NCBI GenBank assembly: GCA_963966315.1 | Contig: CAWZYX010000027.1 | Coordinates: 1 to 29,335 of the forward strand | DNA from: Winogradskyella_A sp963966315 | GTDB taxonomy: Bacteria; Bacteroidota; Bacteroidia; Flavobacteriales; Flavobacteriaceae | Length of the DNA stretch: 29,335 nt | Direction: 5' to 3' | Shown: one piece after another, positions 1 through 6,246 of the stretch | How positions within the stretch are numbered: position 1 is the first letter of the stretch | Layout of the letters: each line of letters opens with the position of its first letter | The notes under the pieces: generated by a model | The model's database searches: none | Seen by the model: the letters and a program-made list of their open reading frames with translations, nothing else | What the model was told of the DNA's origin: nothing | Position numbers and translations under genes: made by a program

Positions 1-1779
1 GACGATAACTGTCCTGAAACCGCTAACCCCGATCAATCCGATGAGGATGGTGATGGAATTGGTGATCTTTGTGATATTCTGTGTGATACCTCCGAGTCCG
101 GGGACATTTCACTGCCAATTCCCGATGCTAACGCACAGGGGGTGAATAGTAATTTGATCTTCTCAGGTGCCTTTGAGATCACTGATGTAAACGTAACGGT
201 GAACATCACTCATACCTTTACCGGAGACCTCACCCTGATCCTAACAGGACCTTCAGGTACCAGTGTCATTCTAAGCGCCGAGAACGGCGGTGGCGGTGAC
301 AACTTTACCAACACCGTTTTTGACGATGACGCTGAAGATCCGATCTCTGAAGCAGGAGCACCCTTTACCGGAAGCTTTATTCCCGATGAGGCCTTAAGCG
401 CCTTCATCGGTGAGAACTCTGGTGGTCAGTGGACCTTGAATGTGGCCGATAATGCCGGATTTGATACAGGTACCATCGACAGTTGGTCTCTTGATATCTG
501 CGGATTTGAGCAGGACGATTCAGACGGGGATGGCGTACCTGACGGTGTAGATAACTGTCCGGACCTTGCCAATACCGACCAGGCCGATCTTGATGAGGAC
601 GGCATTGGGGATGTCTGTGATGACGACATCGACGGTGACGGCATTGTGAATGCAGAGGACAACTGTCCCGAGGTTGCCAACCCTGGCCAGGAAGATATCG
701 ATGGCGATGGCATTGGTGATGTCTGTGATGAGGAGTGTGGCATTTACGAATCTGCAAATGTGCCGATTGAAATTGCAGCAGACGCCAGTGATGTTGAAGC
801 TTACGAAGCCACTGTTGAAGTGACTGAGAACGTTTATATCACCGATATCAATGTAACTGTGAATATCGATCACACCTGGAATTCAGATATCGCTTTATTC
901 CTGGTGAACCCTCAGGGTGAGTTTATAGAACTATCCATCTTAAACGGTGGTAATTCTCAAAACTATACCGATACAGTATTTGACGATGATGCCGAGACAC
1001 CGATCACCGCAGGCACCGGACCGTTTACAGGGTCCTTTAGCCCGGAAGAACCGTTATCGACCTTTAACGGACAACTGTCTCAGGGTACCTGGATCCTTGG
1101 TGTTGTGGATGTCTTCCCACCACTTGACGGAGGGGTGATCAACAGTTTCACCCTGGAGCTTTGTGGTACCAGAGATCCATTTGATTATGATCTGGATACC
1201 GTGCTTAACGAAAACGACAACTGTGTGTTTGTAGCCAATACCGATCAGACCGATACGGATGGTGACGGATTTGGGGATGTCTGTGATGATGACGATGACA
1301 ACGACGGCCTGCTCGATGAGCAGGACAACTGTCCGCTGGTCGCCAATCCAGATCAGGCAGATAACGACGGTGATGGCATCGGAGACCTTTGTGACGACGA
1401 CGACGACAACGACGGTGTCCTGGACGAAGACGATAACTGTCAGTTCGAACCCAATCCCGATCAGTTGGATGCAGACGGTGACGGTATCGGAAATCTATGT
1501 GACGATATGCTGCCTAACGATGTGCTCACGCCCAACGGCGATGGTATTAACGATACCTGGGTCATCATTGGAAGCAGCAGATTCCCCAATGCGAGTATCA
1601 AGGTATTCAACAGATGGGGTAATGAAGTATTCTCATCATCCGGCGGATATAATGACGATTGGGATGGTTCTGCCAATGACGGTAGTAATACCTTGCCAAC
1701 AGGGTCTTATTTCTATCAGGTGGATCAGAACGGAGACGGCTCAGTAGTGATCACCGGATGGGTATACATCGCCAAATAA
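1..1779 (+). CDS. T9SS cargo protein with P-domains, TSP3 repeats and CHU_C sorting domain (5' truncated)
   Basis: The reading frame is open from base 1, so the gene starts upstream of the window; 592 residues are visible. It begins inside a thrombospondin type 3 calcium-binding repeat (DNCP, DxDGDGIGD pattern). A P/Homo-B (proprotein convertase) domain follows at about residues 40-166, more TSP3 repeats at 167-242, a second P domain at about 247-390, and more TSP3 repeats to about 504. The last 89 residues carry LTPNGDGIND, the FNRWGNEVF motif and a terminal GWVYIAK, which is the gliding-motility-associated (CHU_C, type B) C-terminal domain. In Bacteroidota this domain directs secretion or surface attachment through T9SS. 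The aspartate-rich repeats imply a calcium-stabilised stalk. Function beyond a surface or adhesion role cannot be read. The PorP/SprF-like gene starts 26 bases later, probably in the same operon. Confidence 0.9.
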   Translation, partial: DDNCPETANPDQSDEDGDGIGDLCDILCDTSESGDISLPIPDANAQGVNSNLIFSGAFEITDVNVTVNITHTFTGDLTLILTGPSGTSVILSAENGGGGDNFTNTVFDDDAEDPISEAGAPFTGSFIPDEALSAFIGENSGGQWTLNVADNAGFDTGTIDSWSLDICGFEQDDSDGDGVPDGVDNCPDLANTDQADLDEDGIGDVCDDDIDGDGIVNAEDNCPEVANPGQEDIDGDGIGDVCDEECGIYESANVPIEIAADASDVEAYEATVEVTENVYITDINVTVNIDHTWNSDIALFLVNPQGEFIELSILNGGNSQNYTDTVFDDDAETPITAGTGPFTGSFSPEEPLSTFNGQLSQGTWILGVVDVFPPLDGGVINSFTLELCGTRDPFDYDLDTVLNENDNCVFVANTDQTDTDGDGFGDVCDDDDDNDGLLDEQDNCPLVANPDQADNDGDGIGDLCDDDDDNDGVLDEDDNCQFEPNPDQLDADGDGIGNLCDDMLPNDVLTPNGDGINDTWVIIGSSRFPNASIKVFNRWGNEVFSSSGGYNDDWDGSANDGSNTLPTGSYFYQVDQNGDGSVVITGWVYIAK

Positions 1780-1805
1780 GAAGCATATAGATAACGATAT
1801 TAAAA

Positions 1806-2750
1806 ATGTACAAAATGAATTATTTAAAAAACACTTTAAGAATAGTTGCGTTTTTATTTGTTGGCACTCTATATGCTCAACAACAAGCCAATTATTCGCT
1901 ATATAATTATACAATGAACGCCATCAACCCGGCTTATGCCGGGGCCGATGGCAAGACGGCCTTCACCATGAACTTACGAAGTCAGTGGGTGAATGTTGAG
2001 AGCGCACCGGAGACACAAACCTTTTTCTTTGCCACTCCTATTAATGAGAACATAGGGATTGGTTTGAATGTGGTGAGTGATCAGGTATTTATTGAGAGCA
2101 CCACTTCTGTGATGGTCGATTTCTCGTACCGTCTGCAGATGAACGAAACTCTGGAATTGTTTCTTGGTTTAAAAGCAGGTGGAAGCACCTATAACCTGGA
2201 TACCAACGCACTGCAGTACATTGGATTGCCAAACGATCCGATTCTGGGTCAGGTAGATACCAGTTTCAGACCCAACGTAGGGTTTGGGGTGTTCTTAAAG
2301 GGCGAAAAGTATTTTGTGTCCTTAGGAGCTCCCATGCTCATTTCCAACGAGCGTTTGGACGAGCAGGACGGAGTGGTGACCCAGGCCACAGAAGAACCAC
2401 ACCTGTATTTATCAGGGGGGTATAACTTTGGCCTAAGCCAGAGTGTAGAGTTCAGGCCTTCTGTAATGTTAAGACAGGTGAGCCAGGCACCCATTGGAGT
2501 GGATATTACTGCGGCCTTTAGAATGCACCAGCGCTATGAGATTGGTGTGATGTACCGCACCGAAGGGGCTGTTGCCGGGGTGATGATGCTGAATCTGGCC
2601 GAGTGGATGGATCTTGGATACGCCTATGAGGCTGCCACCAGCAGCGACCTATCCAGTGTGAATGACGGAACGCATGAGGTGTTCCTTAGGTTTATCTTTT
2701 CCGATAAAAAGAAGAACATGTCTGAAGACGACATGATGATGGACGAGTAG
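1806..2750 (+). CDS. PorP/SprF family type IX secretion outer-membrane protein
   Basis: This 314-residue protein has an N-terminal signal peptide (hydrophobic run ending in YAQQ) followed by YSLYNYTMNAINPAYAG. That is the signature start of the PorP/SprF family, in which 'NPAYAG' near the N-terminus is diagnostic. The rest alternates short beta strands, as expected of an outer-membrane barrel, and ends in an acidic, Met-rich tail (SEDDMMMDE). PorP/SprF-like proteins are typically encoded directly after a cargo with a type B sorting domain and are needed for its secretion or anchoring (SprF for SprB is the known case). The 26-base gap to the upstream gene fits that pairing. An alternative start five codons in (MNYLKN) would also leave an intact signal peptide. 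It ends just before a bidirectional terminator. Confidence 0.9.
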   Translation: MYKMNYLKNTLRIVAFLFVGTLYAQQQANYSLYNYTMNAINPAYAGADGKTAFTMNLRSQWVNVESAPETQTFFFATPINENIGIGLNVVSDQVFIESTTSVMVDFSYRLQMNETLELFLGLKAGGSTYNLDTNALQYIGLPNDPILGQVDTSFRPNVGFGVFLKGEKYFVSLGAPMLISNERLDEQDGVVTQATEEPHLYLSGGYNFGLSQSVEFRPSVMLRQVSQAPIGVDITAAFRMHQRYEIGVMYRTEGAVAGVMMLNLAEWMDLGYAYEAATSSDLSSVNDGTHEVFLRFIFSDKKKNMSEDDMMMDE

Positions 2751-2771
2751 AGCTCTTCTATTAGGGATTAT

Positions 2772-2806
2772 ATAAAAAGGGTGCTGGAAACAGCACCTTT
2801 TTTTAT
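2772..2806. terminator. Bidirectional intrinsic terminator between porP-like gene and pth
   Basis: The inverted repeat GTGCTG-GAAA-CAGCAC is flanked by an A-run on the left and a T-run on the right, so it reads as a stem-loop with U-tract on both strands. It lies between two convergent genes and overlaps the last codons of pth. Confidence 0.85.
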
Positions 2807-3426
2807 GTGCCGTTGAATTGGTTCATTGTGATGGCCGGACCGGACATCACAAAGGATTTGATGAGCGCTACTGAGGTGTCCAGCCGTTCTGGCAGAGCCT
2901 GCCGTTCCTCTTCGGTCCATTCGCCCAGTACGTAATCGATCTGCTGCCCTTTGTGAAAAGCATCGCTAATACCAAACCGGAATCTGGCGTATTTGGTGGT
3001 TAGTAACTGCTGTTGTATATCCTTAAGTCCGTTGTGTCCACCGTCACTGCCTTTGGTCTTTAGTCGCAGGGTCCCAAAGGGGAGATTGAGATCATCGGTG
3101 ACCACCAGCAGATTCTCCATGGGGATCTTGTGCTTGCCAAGCCAGTACTTAACGGCCTTGCCGCTTAGATTCATATAGGTATTGGGCTTCAGCAGGATAA
3201 AGCTTCGCCCTTTTAATTTATACTCTGCGATGTCTCCCAGTTTATGGGTTTCAAAGCTCAGGGATTCCTTTAATGCAAAATGGTCCAGGATTTTGAAACC
3301 TACATTATGCCTTGTCTCTTTATATTTTGGGCCAATATTGCCCAAGCCAACGATCAGATATTTTTTCATAGGATCTTGAGAAGGGTTGCTCTCTGCTGTG
3401 ATTAGTCTTTTCAGAAAACGAAGCAT
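2803..3426 (-). CDS. pth: Peptidyl-tRNA hydrolase (Pth)
   Basis: Pth cleaves the ester bond of peptidyl-tRNA released from stalled ribosomes and recycles the tRNA in the cytoplasm. The family signature is clear: KYLIVGLGNIG (with the tRNA-binding Asn), TRHNVGF with the catalytic His (residue 40 of the long form), PNTYMNLSGKAV, VVTDDLNLPFG and GSDGGHNGLKDI. The long form is 207 residues with a basic 19-residue extension. An internal ATG at 3367-3369 (MKKYLIVG) would give the usual bacterial length of about 188 residues. I kept the longer start because such an N-terminal extension seems usual in flavobacterial Pth, but this is undecided. It sits downstream of rplY and prs, separated from rplY by a strong terminator-like hairpin. 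Confidence 0.95.
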   Translation of the reverse strand: MLRFLKRLITAESNPSQDPMKKYLIVGLGNIGPKYKETRHNVGFKILDHFALKESLSFETHKLGDIAEYKLKGRSFILLKPNTYMNLSGKAVKYWLGKHKIPMENLLVVTDDLNLPFGTLRLKTKGSDGGHNGLKDIQQQLLTTKYARFRFGISDAFHKGQQIDYVLGEWTEEERQALPERLDTSVALIKSFVMSGPAITMNQFNGT

Positions 3427-3440
3427 GCGATCATTTTATG

Positions 3441-3479
3441 TAAAAATAAGAAAGCATCCTCATTTGAGTGAGGATGCTT
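3441..3479 (-). terminator. Strong stem-loop between rplY and pth (terminator or attenuator)
   Basis: A perfect 11-bp stem (AAGCATCCTCA, arms 3452-3462 and 3469-3479, 6-nt loop) is followed on the minus strand by TCTTATTTTTA. It lies 23 bases after the rplY stop and ends about 15 bases before the longest pth start, so it should end prs-rplY transcripts or attenuate readthrough into pth. Confidence 0.85.
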
Positions 3480-3502
3480 GCCTGCAATAAGTCTTAAATG
3501 AG

Positions 3503-4153
3503 TTATTCCTGAGCTTGTTCAGCTGCCGTTTCTGCTTCTGCGTCATCACCTTCAGCTGCTGCTCCTTCCTCATCTTCTTCCTCCTCATCTTCAACGTCTA
3601 CAATAGCCAGTCGGCTTCTTCTCACCTGACATACTACGGTGTTGTCCGGGTGTAAAAGTTTGTAGTCGTCATTTTTAAGATCGACAAGATATACTTTGCT
3701 ACCAATTTTAAGAGGAGTGATGTCCACCTCAATAAAATCTGGTAATTTGGAAGGAATGGCCTTCACGCGAAGTTTACGGTAAGGCTGTCTGAGCGTTCCT
3801 CCGTTGAGTACCCCTTTGGAAACACCAACTGTTTTTACAGGAATTTCCATGGTGATCTCCTTGTTTTCGAAGATCTGGTAGAAGTCGATGTGAAGGATAC
3901 GATCGGTCACCGGGTGAAACTGAATATCCTGCATCACCGCATTGACAGTGGTACCGTCTTCCAGGGCAATTACAACCGTATGCGCATCGGGTGTGTATAC
4001 GAGTTTTGAAAAAGCCAGTTCAGGGGCAGAGAAATGCAATGGCTGATCACCTCCGTATAATACGCAAGGAACCTGTCCAGCATTACGTAGGGCCTTTGTT
4101 GACTTCTTGCCCACGCTTTCTCTTTGAGATCCGTTAATTGTAATTGATTTCAT
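3503..4153 (-). CDS. rplY: 50S ribosomal protein L25 (Ctc/TL5 form)
   Basis: Two-domain L25 binds 5S rRNA in the large ribosomal subunit. At 216 residues it is the long Ctc/TL5 type. The N-terminal L25 domain spans about residues 1-95 (MKSITINGSQRESVGKK, RNAGQVPCVLYGG, LHIDFYQ). The C-terminal TL5 beta domain spans about 96-185 (IPVKTVGVSKGVLNGG, KLPDFIEVDI). It ends in a strongly acidic low-complexity tail of Glu, Asp and Ala, as is common for L25 of Bacteroidota. It starts 21 bases after prs and is probably co-transcribed with it. The hairpin at 3441-3479 follows. Confidence 0.96.
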   Translation of the reverse strand: MKSITINGSQRESVGKKSTKALRNAGQVPCVLYGGDQPLHFSAPELAFSKLVYTPDAHTVVIALEDGTTVNAVMQDIQFHPVTDRILHIDFYQIFENKEITMEIPVKTVGVSKGVLNGGTLRQPYRKLRVKAIPSKLPDFIEVDITPLKIGSKVYLVDLKNDDYKLLHPDNTVVCQVRRSRLAIVDVEDEEEEDEEGAAAEGDDAEAETAAEQAQE

Positions 4154-4174
4154 TTCTATTATTTATTTAATTAT

Positions 4175-5116
4175 TTACATGATAAATCGTGAACTGATGG
4201 ATTCGTTCCTGTGCACTTTGGTCATGACATCAGAAAACAACTCAGCACAGCTCAACACCTTAATTTTGGGGTGCTCTTGTTGCAATGGGATGGAGTTGGT
4301 CACGATCAGTTCTTCTAATTTAGACTCTTCCAGTTTTTTATAGGCATTGCCCGATAAGATAGGATGGGTACAAATGGCTCGTACACTTAAGGCACCGCGT
4401 TCCATCATAAGGTCGGCAGCTTTGGTCAGGGTTCCTGCCGTGTCCACCATATCGTCTACCAGCACCACATTCTTTCCGGTAACGTCTCCAATGAGCTCCA
4501 TATGGGAGATCACATTGGCCTTGGCGCGCTGCTTGTAGCAGATCACCACATCGCTTTCCAATGCTTTGGAGTAGGCATAGGCCCGTTTAGAACCCCCCAT
4601 ATCGGGAGATGCGATGGTCAGATTATCCAGGTTGAGGTCTTGCAGGTAGGGTAGGAAGATCGTGGAGGCAAACAGATGATCTACAGGTTTTTCAAAAAAT
4701 CCCTGTATCTGATCTGCGTGCAAATCCATGGTGATGATGCGAGTGGCTCCTGCAGCTTCCAGCATTTTTGCTACTAATTTGGCAGCAATGGGTACTCTGG
4801 GTTTGTCCTTGCGGTCCTGGCGTGCCCATCCAAAATAAGGCATCACAGCCGTGATATGACGTGCGGATGCGCGTTTGGCCGCATCGATCATCAGCAGCAT
4901 TTCCATCAGGTTTTTAGGTCCGGGATGTGTGGAGCCAATGATAAAGATGCGTCGCCCTCTGATAGACTCTTCATAGGAAGGCTGAAACTCCCCGTCGCTA
5001 TAGGTAGAGGTAATCACATTGCCTAGTTTGGCTCCAAATTTGGTAGCGATCTCCTCGGCAAGTGCTCTACTTTGAGAACAGGTAAAAATTTTTGCTTCTG
5101 CAGGTTCGTAGGACAT
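4175..5116 (-). CDS. prs: Ribose-phosphate pyrophosphokinase (PRPP synthetase)
   Basis: The enzyme makes PRPP from ribose-5-phosphate and ATP for nucleotide, His and Trp synthesis. At 313 residues it matches class I bacterial Prs. Visible motifs are SDGEFQP (about 40-46), PYFGWARQDRK (about 93-103) with the ATP-binding Arg/Gln/Asp, the metal-binding DLHADQIQGFF (131-141) and the PRPP-binding loop VVLVDDMVDTAGT (217-229). It is the first gene of a prs-rplY-(pth) run. A TAAATTTG box on the minus strand about 50 bases upstream is a good promoter candidate. Confidence 0.97.
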   Translation of the reverse strand: MSYEPAEAKIFTCSQSRALAEEIATKFGAKLGNVITSTYSDGEFQPSYEESIRGRRIFIIGSTHPGPKNLMEMLLMIDAAKRASARHITAVMPYFGWARQDRKDKPRVPIAAKLVAKMLEAAGATRIITMDLHADQIQGFFEKPVDHLFASTIFLPYLQDLNLDNLTIASPDMGGSKRAYAYSKALESDVVICYKQRAKANVISHMELIGDVTGKNVVLVDDMVDTAGTLTKAADLMMERGALSVRAICTHPILSGNAYKKLEESKLEELIVTNSIPLQQEHPKIKVLSCAELFSDVMTKVHRNESISSRFIM

Positions 5117-5165
5117 TTGAAATCAGTCTTTTAAATTTCTGCGTTCGCTTTTGCAAAACGAGGTG

Positions 5166-5173
5166 CAAATTTA
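5166..5173 (-). promoter_or_regulatory. Candidate TAnnTTTG -7 box for prs
   Basis: The minus strand reads TAAATTTG, an exact match to the Bacteroidota sigma -7 consensus TAnnTTTG, 49 bases before the prs start codon. No clear -33 TTG is visible. Confidence 0.55.
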
Positions 5174-5232
5174 GGAATTTATTTGAGCTTAAAAAGTATA
5201 AATCCCAGTAATTTTAGTTGCCTGAGGCTATT

Positions 5233-5240
5233 TATTTTTG
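5233..5240 (+). promoter_or_regulatory. TAnnTTTG box before the first tRNA-Leu 5' copy (likely ancestral tRNA promoter)
   Basis: TATTTTTG lies 11 bases before the first copy of GCTCAAG. The same box-to-GCTCAAG spacing recurs before the second unit and before the intact tRNA, so this is probably the original tRNA-Leu promoter. Confidence 0.5.
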
Positions 5241-5251
5241 CAATCCAATTG

Positions 5252-5338
5252 GCTCAAGTGCCTATCTGCGATAGGTAAAGCGGATTAACCTGCCGAAGGC
5301 AGGATTGGTAGACCTGTCTGCCGACAGGCAGGCGCGCT
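5252..5338 (+). pseudogene. tRNA-Leu 5'-end copy interrupted by three palindromes (copy 1)
   Basis: The blocks GGCTCAAGTG, GCGGA, ATTGGTAGAC and GCGCT occur in the order and orientation of the first 29 bases of the intact tRNA-Leu at 6008. Three inserts separate them. Insert 1 holds CCTATC-TGC-GATAGG (5261-5275). Insert 2 holds CCTGCC-GAA-GGCAGG (5289-5303). Insert 3 holds CCTGTC-TGCC-GACAGG (5313-5328), with an overlapping alternative CTGCC/GGCAG stem. All three fall in or beside the D-arm. No 3' half follows, so this copy cannot make a tRNA. Confidence 0.8.
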
Positions 5339-5354
5339 TTCTTGAATTCTTCCT

Positions 5355-5362
5355 TACTTTTG
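5355..5362 (+). promoter_or_regulatory. TAnnTTTG box immediately before GIY-YIG copy 1
   Basis: TACTTTTG ends 5 bases before the ATG at 5368. If it is the -7 element, transcription would begin at or next to the start codon, giving a leaderless mRNA. Confidence 0.4.
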
Positions 5363-5367
5363 TTGAA

Positions 5368-5613
5368 ATGTTTTATGTGTATGCCATCTCAAGCTTGAGC
5401 AGAAATTACATCTATGTTGGTCTAACTTCAGATTTAGATGATAGAATCAAACGACATAACGCAAAACGTGAAAAAACGACCAGAGCATATGCGCCATTTG
5501 AACTCATTTATTCTGAAAAGTTTGAAACTAGAATGGCAGCTCGGCAGAAAGAAAAATACCTAAAATCTGGAATTGGTAAAGAAAATTTAAGGCAAATTCG
5601 AGATAAAGGTTAA
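5368..5613 (+). CDS. Small GIY-YIG nuclease domain protein, copy 1
   Basis: This 81-residue single-domain protein (YhbQ-like size) has MFYVYAISS at the start (GIY strand) and NYIYVGLTSDLDDRIKRHN (YIG strand, then helix with the catalytic Arg). AARQKEKYLKSG carries the conserved Glu that binds the metal, so the active site looks intact. GIY-YIG domains nick or cut DNA with one metal ion. A longer frame from a TTG at 5305 exists, but it runs through the tRNA-derived palindrome region, so the ATG at 5368 is the better start. The stop codon TAA begins the TAAATTTG box ahead of the next unit. The protein is identical to copy 2. A homing or mobile role is inferred from the setting, not shown. Confidence 0.85.
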   Translation: MFYVYAISSLSRNYIYVGLTSDLDDRIKRHNAKREKTTRAYAPFELIYSEKFETRMAARQKEKYLKSGIGKENLRQIRDKG

Positions 5614-5618
5614 ATTTG
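5611..5618 (+). promoter_or_regulatory. TAnnTTTG box recreated at the stop codon of GIY-YIG copy 1
   Basis: TAAATTTG, whose first three bases are the TAA stop of GIY-YIG copy 1, lies 11 bases before the second GCTCAAG. Confidence 0.45.
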
Positions 5619-5629
5619 CAATCTAATTG

Positions 5630-5716
5630 GCTCAAGTGCCTATCTGCGATAGGTAAAGCGGATTAACCTGCCGAAGGCAGGATTGGTAGACCTGTCTGCC
5701 GACAGGCAGGCGCGCT
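5630..5716 (+). pseudogene. tRNA-Leu 5'-end copy interrupted by three palindromes (copy 2)
   Basis: Same block order and same three palindromic inserts as the copy at 5252-5338, shifted by exactly 378 bases. Confidence 0.8.
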
Positions 5717-5745
5717 TTCTTGAATTCTTCCTTACTTTTGTTGAA

Positions 5746-5991
5746 ATGTTTTATGTGTATGCCATCTCAAGCTTGAGCAGAAATTACATCTATGTTGGTC
5801 TAACTTCAGATTTAGATGATAGAATCAAACGACATAACGCAAAACGTGAAAAAACGACCAGAGCATATGCGCCATTTGAACTCATTTATTCTGAAAAGTT
5901 TGAAACTAGAATGGCAGCTCGGCAGAAAGAAAAATACCTAAAATCTGGAATTGGTAAAGAAAATTTAAGGCAAATTCGAGATAAAGGTTAA
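5746..5991 (+). CDS. Small GIY-YIG nuclease domain protein, copy 2
   Basis: This 81-residue protein is identical to the product of 5368-5613, with the same catalytic residues, the same TACTTTTG box 5 bases before the ATG (5733-5740), and the same stop-codon overlap with a TAAATTTG box. Here that box serves the intact tRNA-Leu gene that starts 17 bases after the stop. Having two untouched copies suggests the duplication is recent or that copies are homogenised by recombination. Collapse or expansion during assembly is also possible. Confidence 0.85.
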   Translation: MFYVYAISSLSRNYIYVGLTSDLDDRIKRHNAKREKTTRAYAPFELIYSEKFETRMAARQKEKYLKSGIGKENLRQIRDKG

Positions 5992-5996
5992 ATTTG
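5989..5996 (+). promoter_or_regulatory. Promoter -7 box of tRNA-Leu, overlapping the GIY-YIG stop codon
   Basis: TAAATTTG matches TAnnTTTG and lies 11 bases before the tRNA 5' end. Its TAA is the GIY-YIG copy 2 stop, so the unit supplies the tRNA with a working-looking promoter. Confidence 0.6.
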
Positions 5997-6007
5997 CAAT
6001 CTAATTG

Positions 6008-6089
6008 GCTCAAGTGGCGGAATTGGTAGACGCGCTGGATTCAAAATCCAGTTCCTTCGGGAGTGTGGGTTCGATTCCCACCTTGAGTA
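6008..6089 (+). tRNA. tRNA-Leu (anticodon CAA)
   Basis: The 82-nt gene has a 7-bp acceptor stem (GCTCAAG with CTTGAGT, first pair G-T), a D-arm with GGTAGA, an anticodon stem CTGGA/TCCAG around TTCAAAA (anticodon CAA), and a long class II variable arm (about TTCCTTCGGGAGT). The T-arm is GTGGG-TTCGATT-CCCAC, and the discriminator is A. CCA is not encoded. It is the only intact tRNA in the window. Its 5' end is the third partial copy of the 378-bp unit, and its 3' end is echoed in inverted orientation at about 6160-6246. Confidence 0.95.
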
Positions 6090-6117
6090 CGAATACATCA
6101 CCAAAGAGTGAAAACAA

Positions 6118-6151
6118 AAGCGAGTTTCAAAAAAGAAGCTCGCTTATTTTT
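6118..6151 (+). terminator. Intrinsic terminator of tRNA-Leu
   Basis: The stem AAGCGAG/CTCGCTT (6118-6124, 6139-6145) is followed by ATTTTTT. It sits inside a larger inverted repeat whose outer arms are CATCACCAAAGA (6096-6107) and TCTTTGGTGATG (6172-6183). Confidence 0.85.
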
Positions 6152-6159
6152 TGAAATAA

Positions 6160-6246
6160 GGCGACTTGTTTTCTTTGGTGATGTTCAAAGCGACGCTTTG
6201 AGGGAACATGGGCGCAGACCCATGAATCCCACCCAAGGTGGGAATC
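6160..6246 (-). repeat. Inverted, palindrome-interrupted copy of the tRNA-Leu 3' end and flank
   Basis: Read on the minus strand, this stretch starts GATTCCCACCTTG, identical to 6073-6085 of the tRNA. About 50 bases carrying three stem-loops follow, then CATCACCAAAGA and AAACAA, which match the tRNA downstream flank at 6096-6107 and 6112-6117. The stems, in plus coordinates, are TCCCACC/GGTGGGA (6227-6243), CATGGG/CCCATG (6207-6224) and CAAAGCG-A-CGCTTTG (6186-6200). In the true flank only about 10 bases lie between the shared blocks. Confidence 0.7.

Larger units (their letters stand above)
5237..5614 (+). repeat. 378-bp tRNA-Leu/GIY-YIG unit, copy 1
   Basis: The unit begins TTTGCAATC, runs through a broken copy of the tRNA-Leu 5' end and a GIY-YIG gene, and repeats at exactly 378 bases (copy 2 at 5615-5992). 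The start of a third copy (5993-6016) is the leader and first bases of the intact tRNA-Leu gene. Reading the copies side by side I see a single difference, C at 5245 against T at 5623. Repeats this alike imply recent duplication or unequal crossover. Confidence 0.9.
5615..5992 (+). repeat. 378-bp tRNA-Leu/GIY-YIG unit, copy 2
   Basis: This is the second tandem unit, apparently base-for-base the same as copy 1 apart from the C/T in the leader. It directly abuts the leader and 5' end of the functional tRNA-Leu. Confidence 0.9.

Noticed and set aside
404..873. Long minus-strand frames under the T9SS cargo gene
   Set aside because: They are shadow frames of the Asp-rich repeats, with low-complexity products.
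1200..1510. Repetitive GAC/GAT-rich DNA as a possible non-coding repeat
   Set aside because: It is the coding sequence of Asp-rich thrombospondin type 3 repeats, in frame throughout.
5305..5367. N-terminal extension of the GIY-YIG proteins from a TTG start
   Set aside because: The extra 21 codons translate the tRNA-derived palindrome region, and the conserved domain begins exactly at the ATG at 5368.
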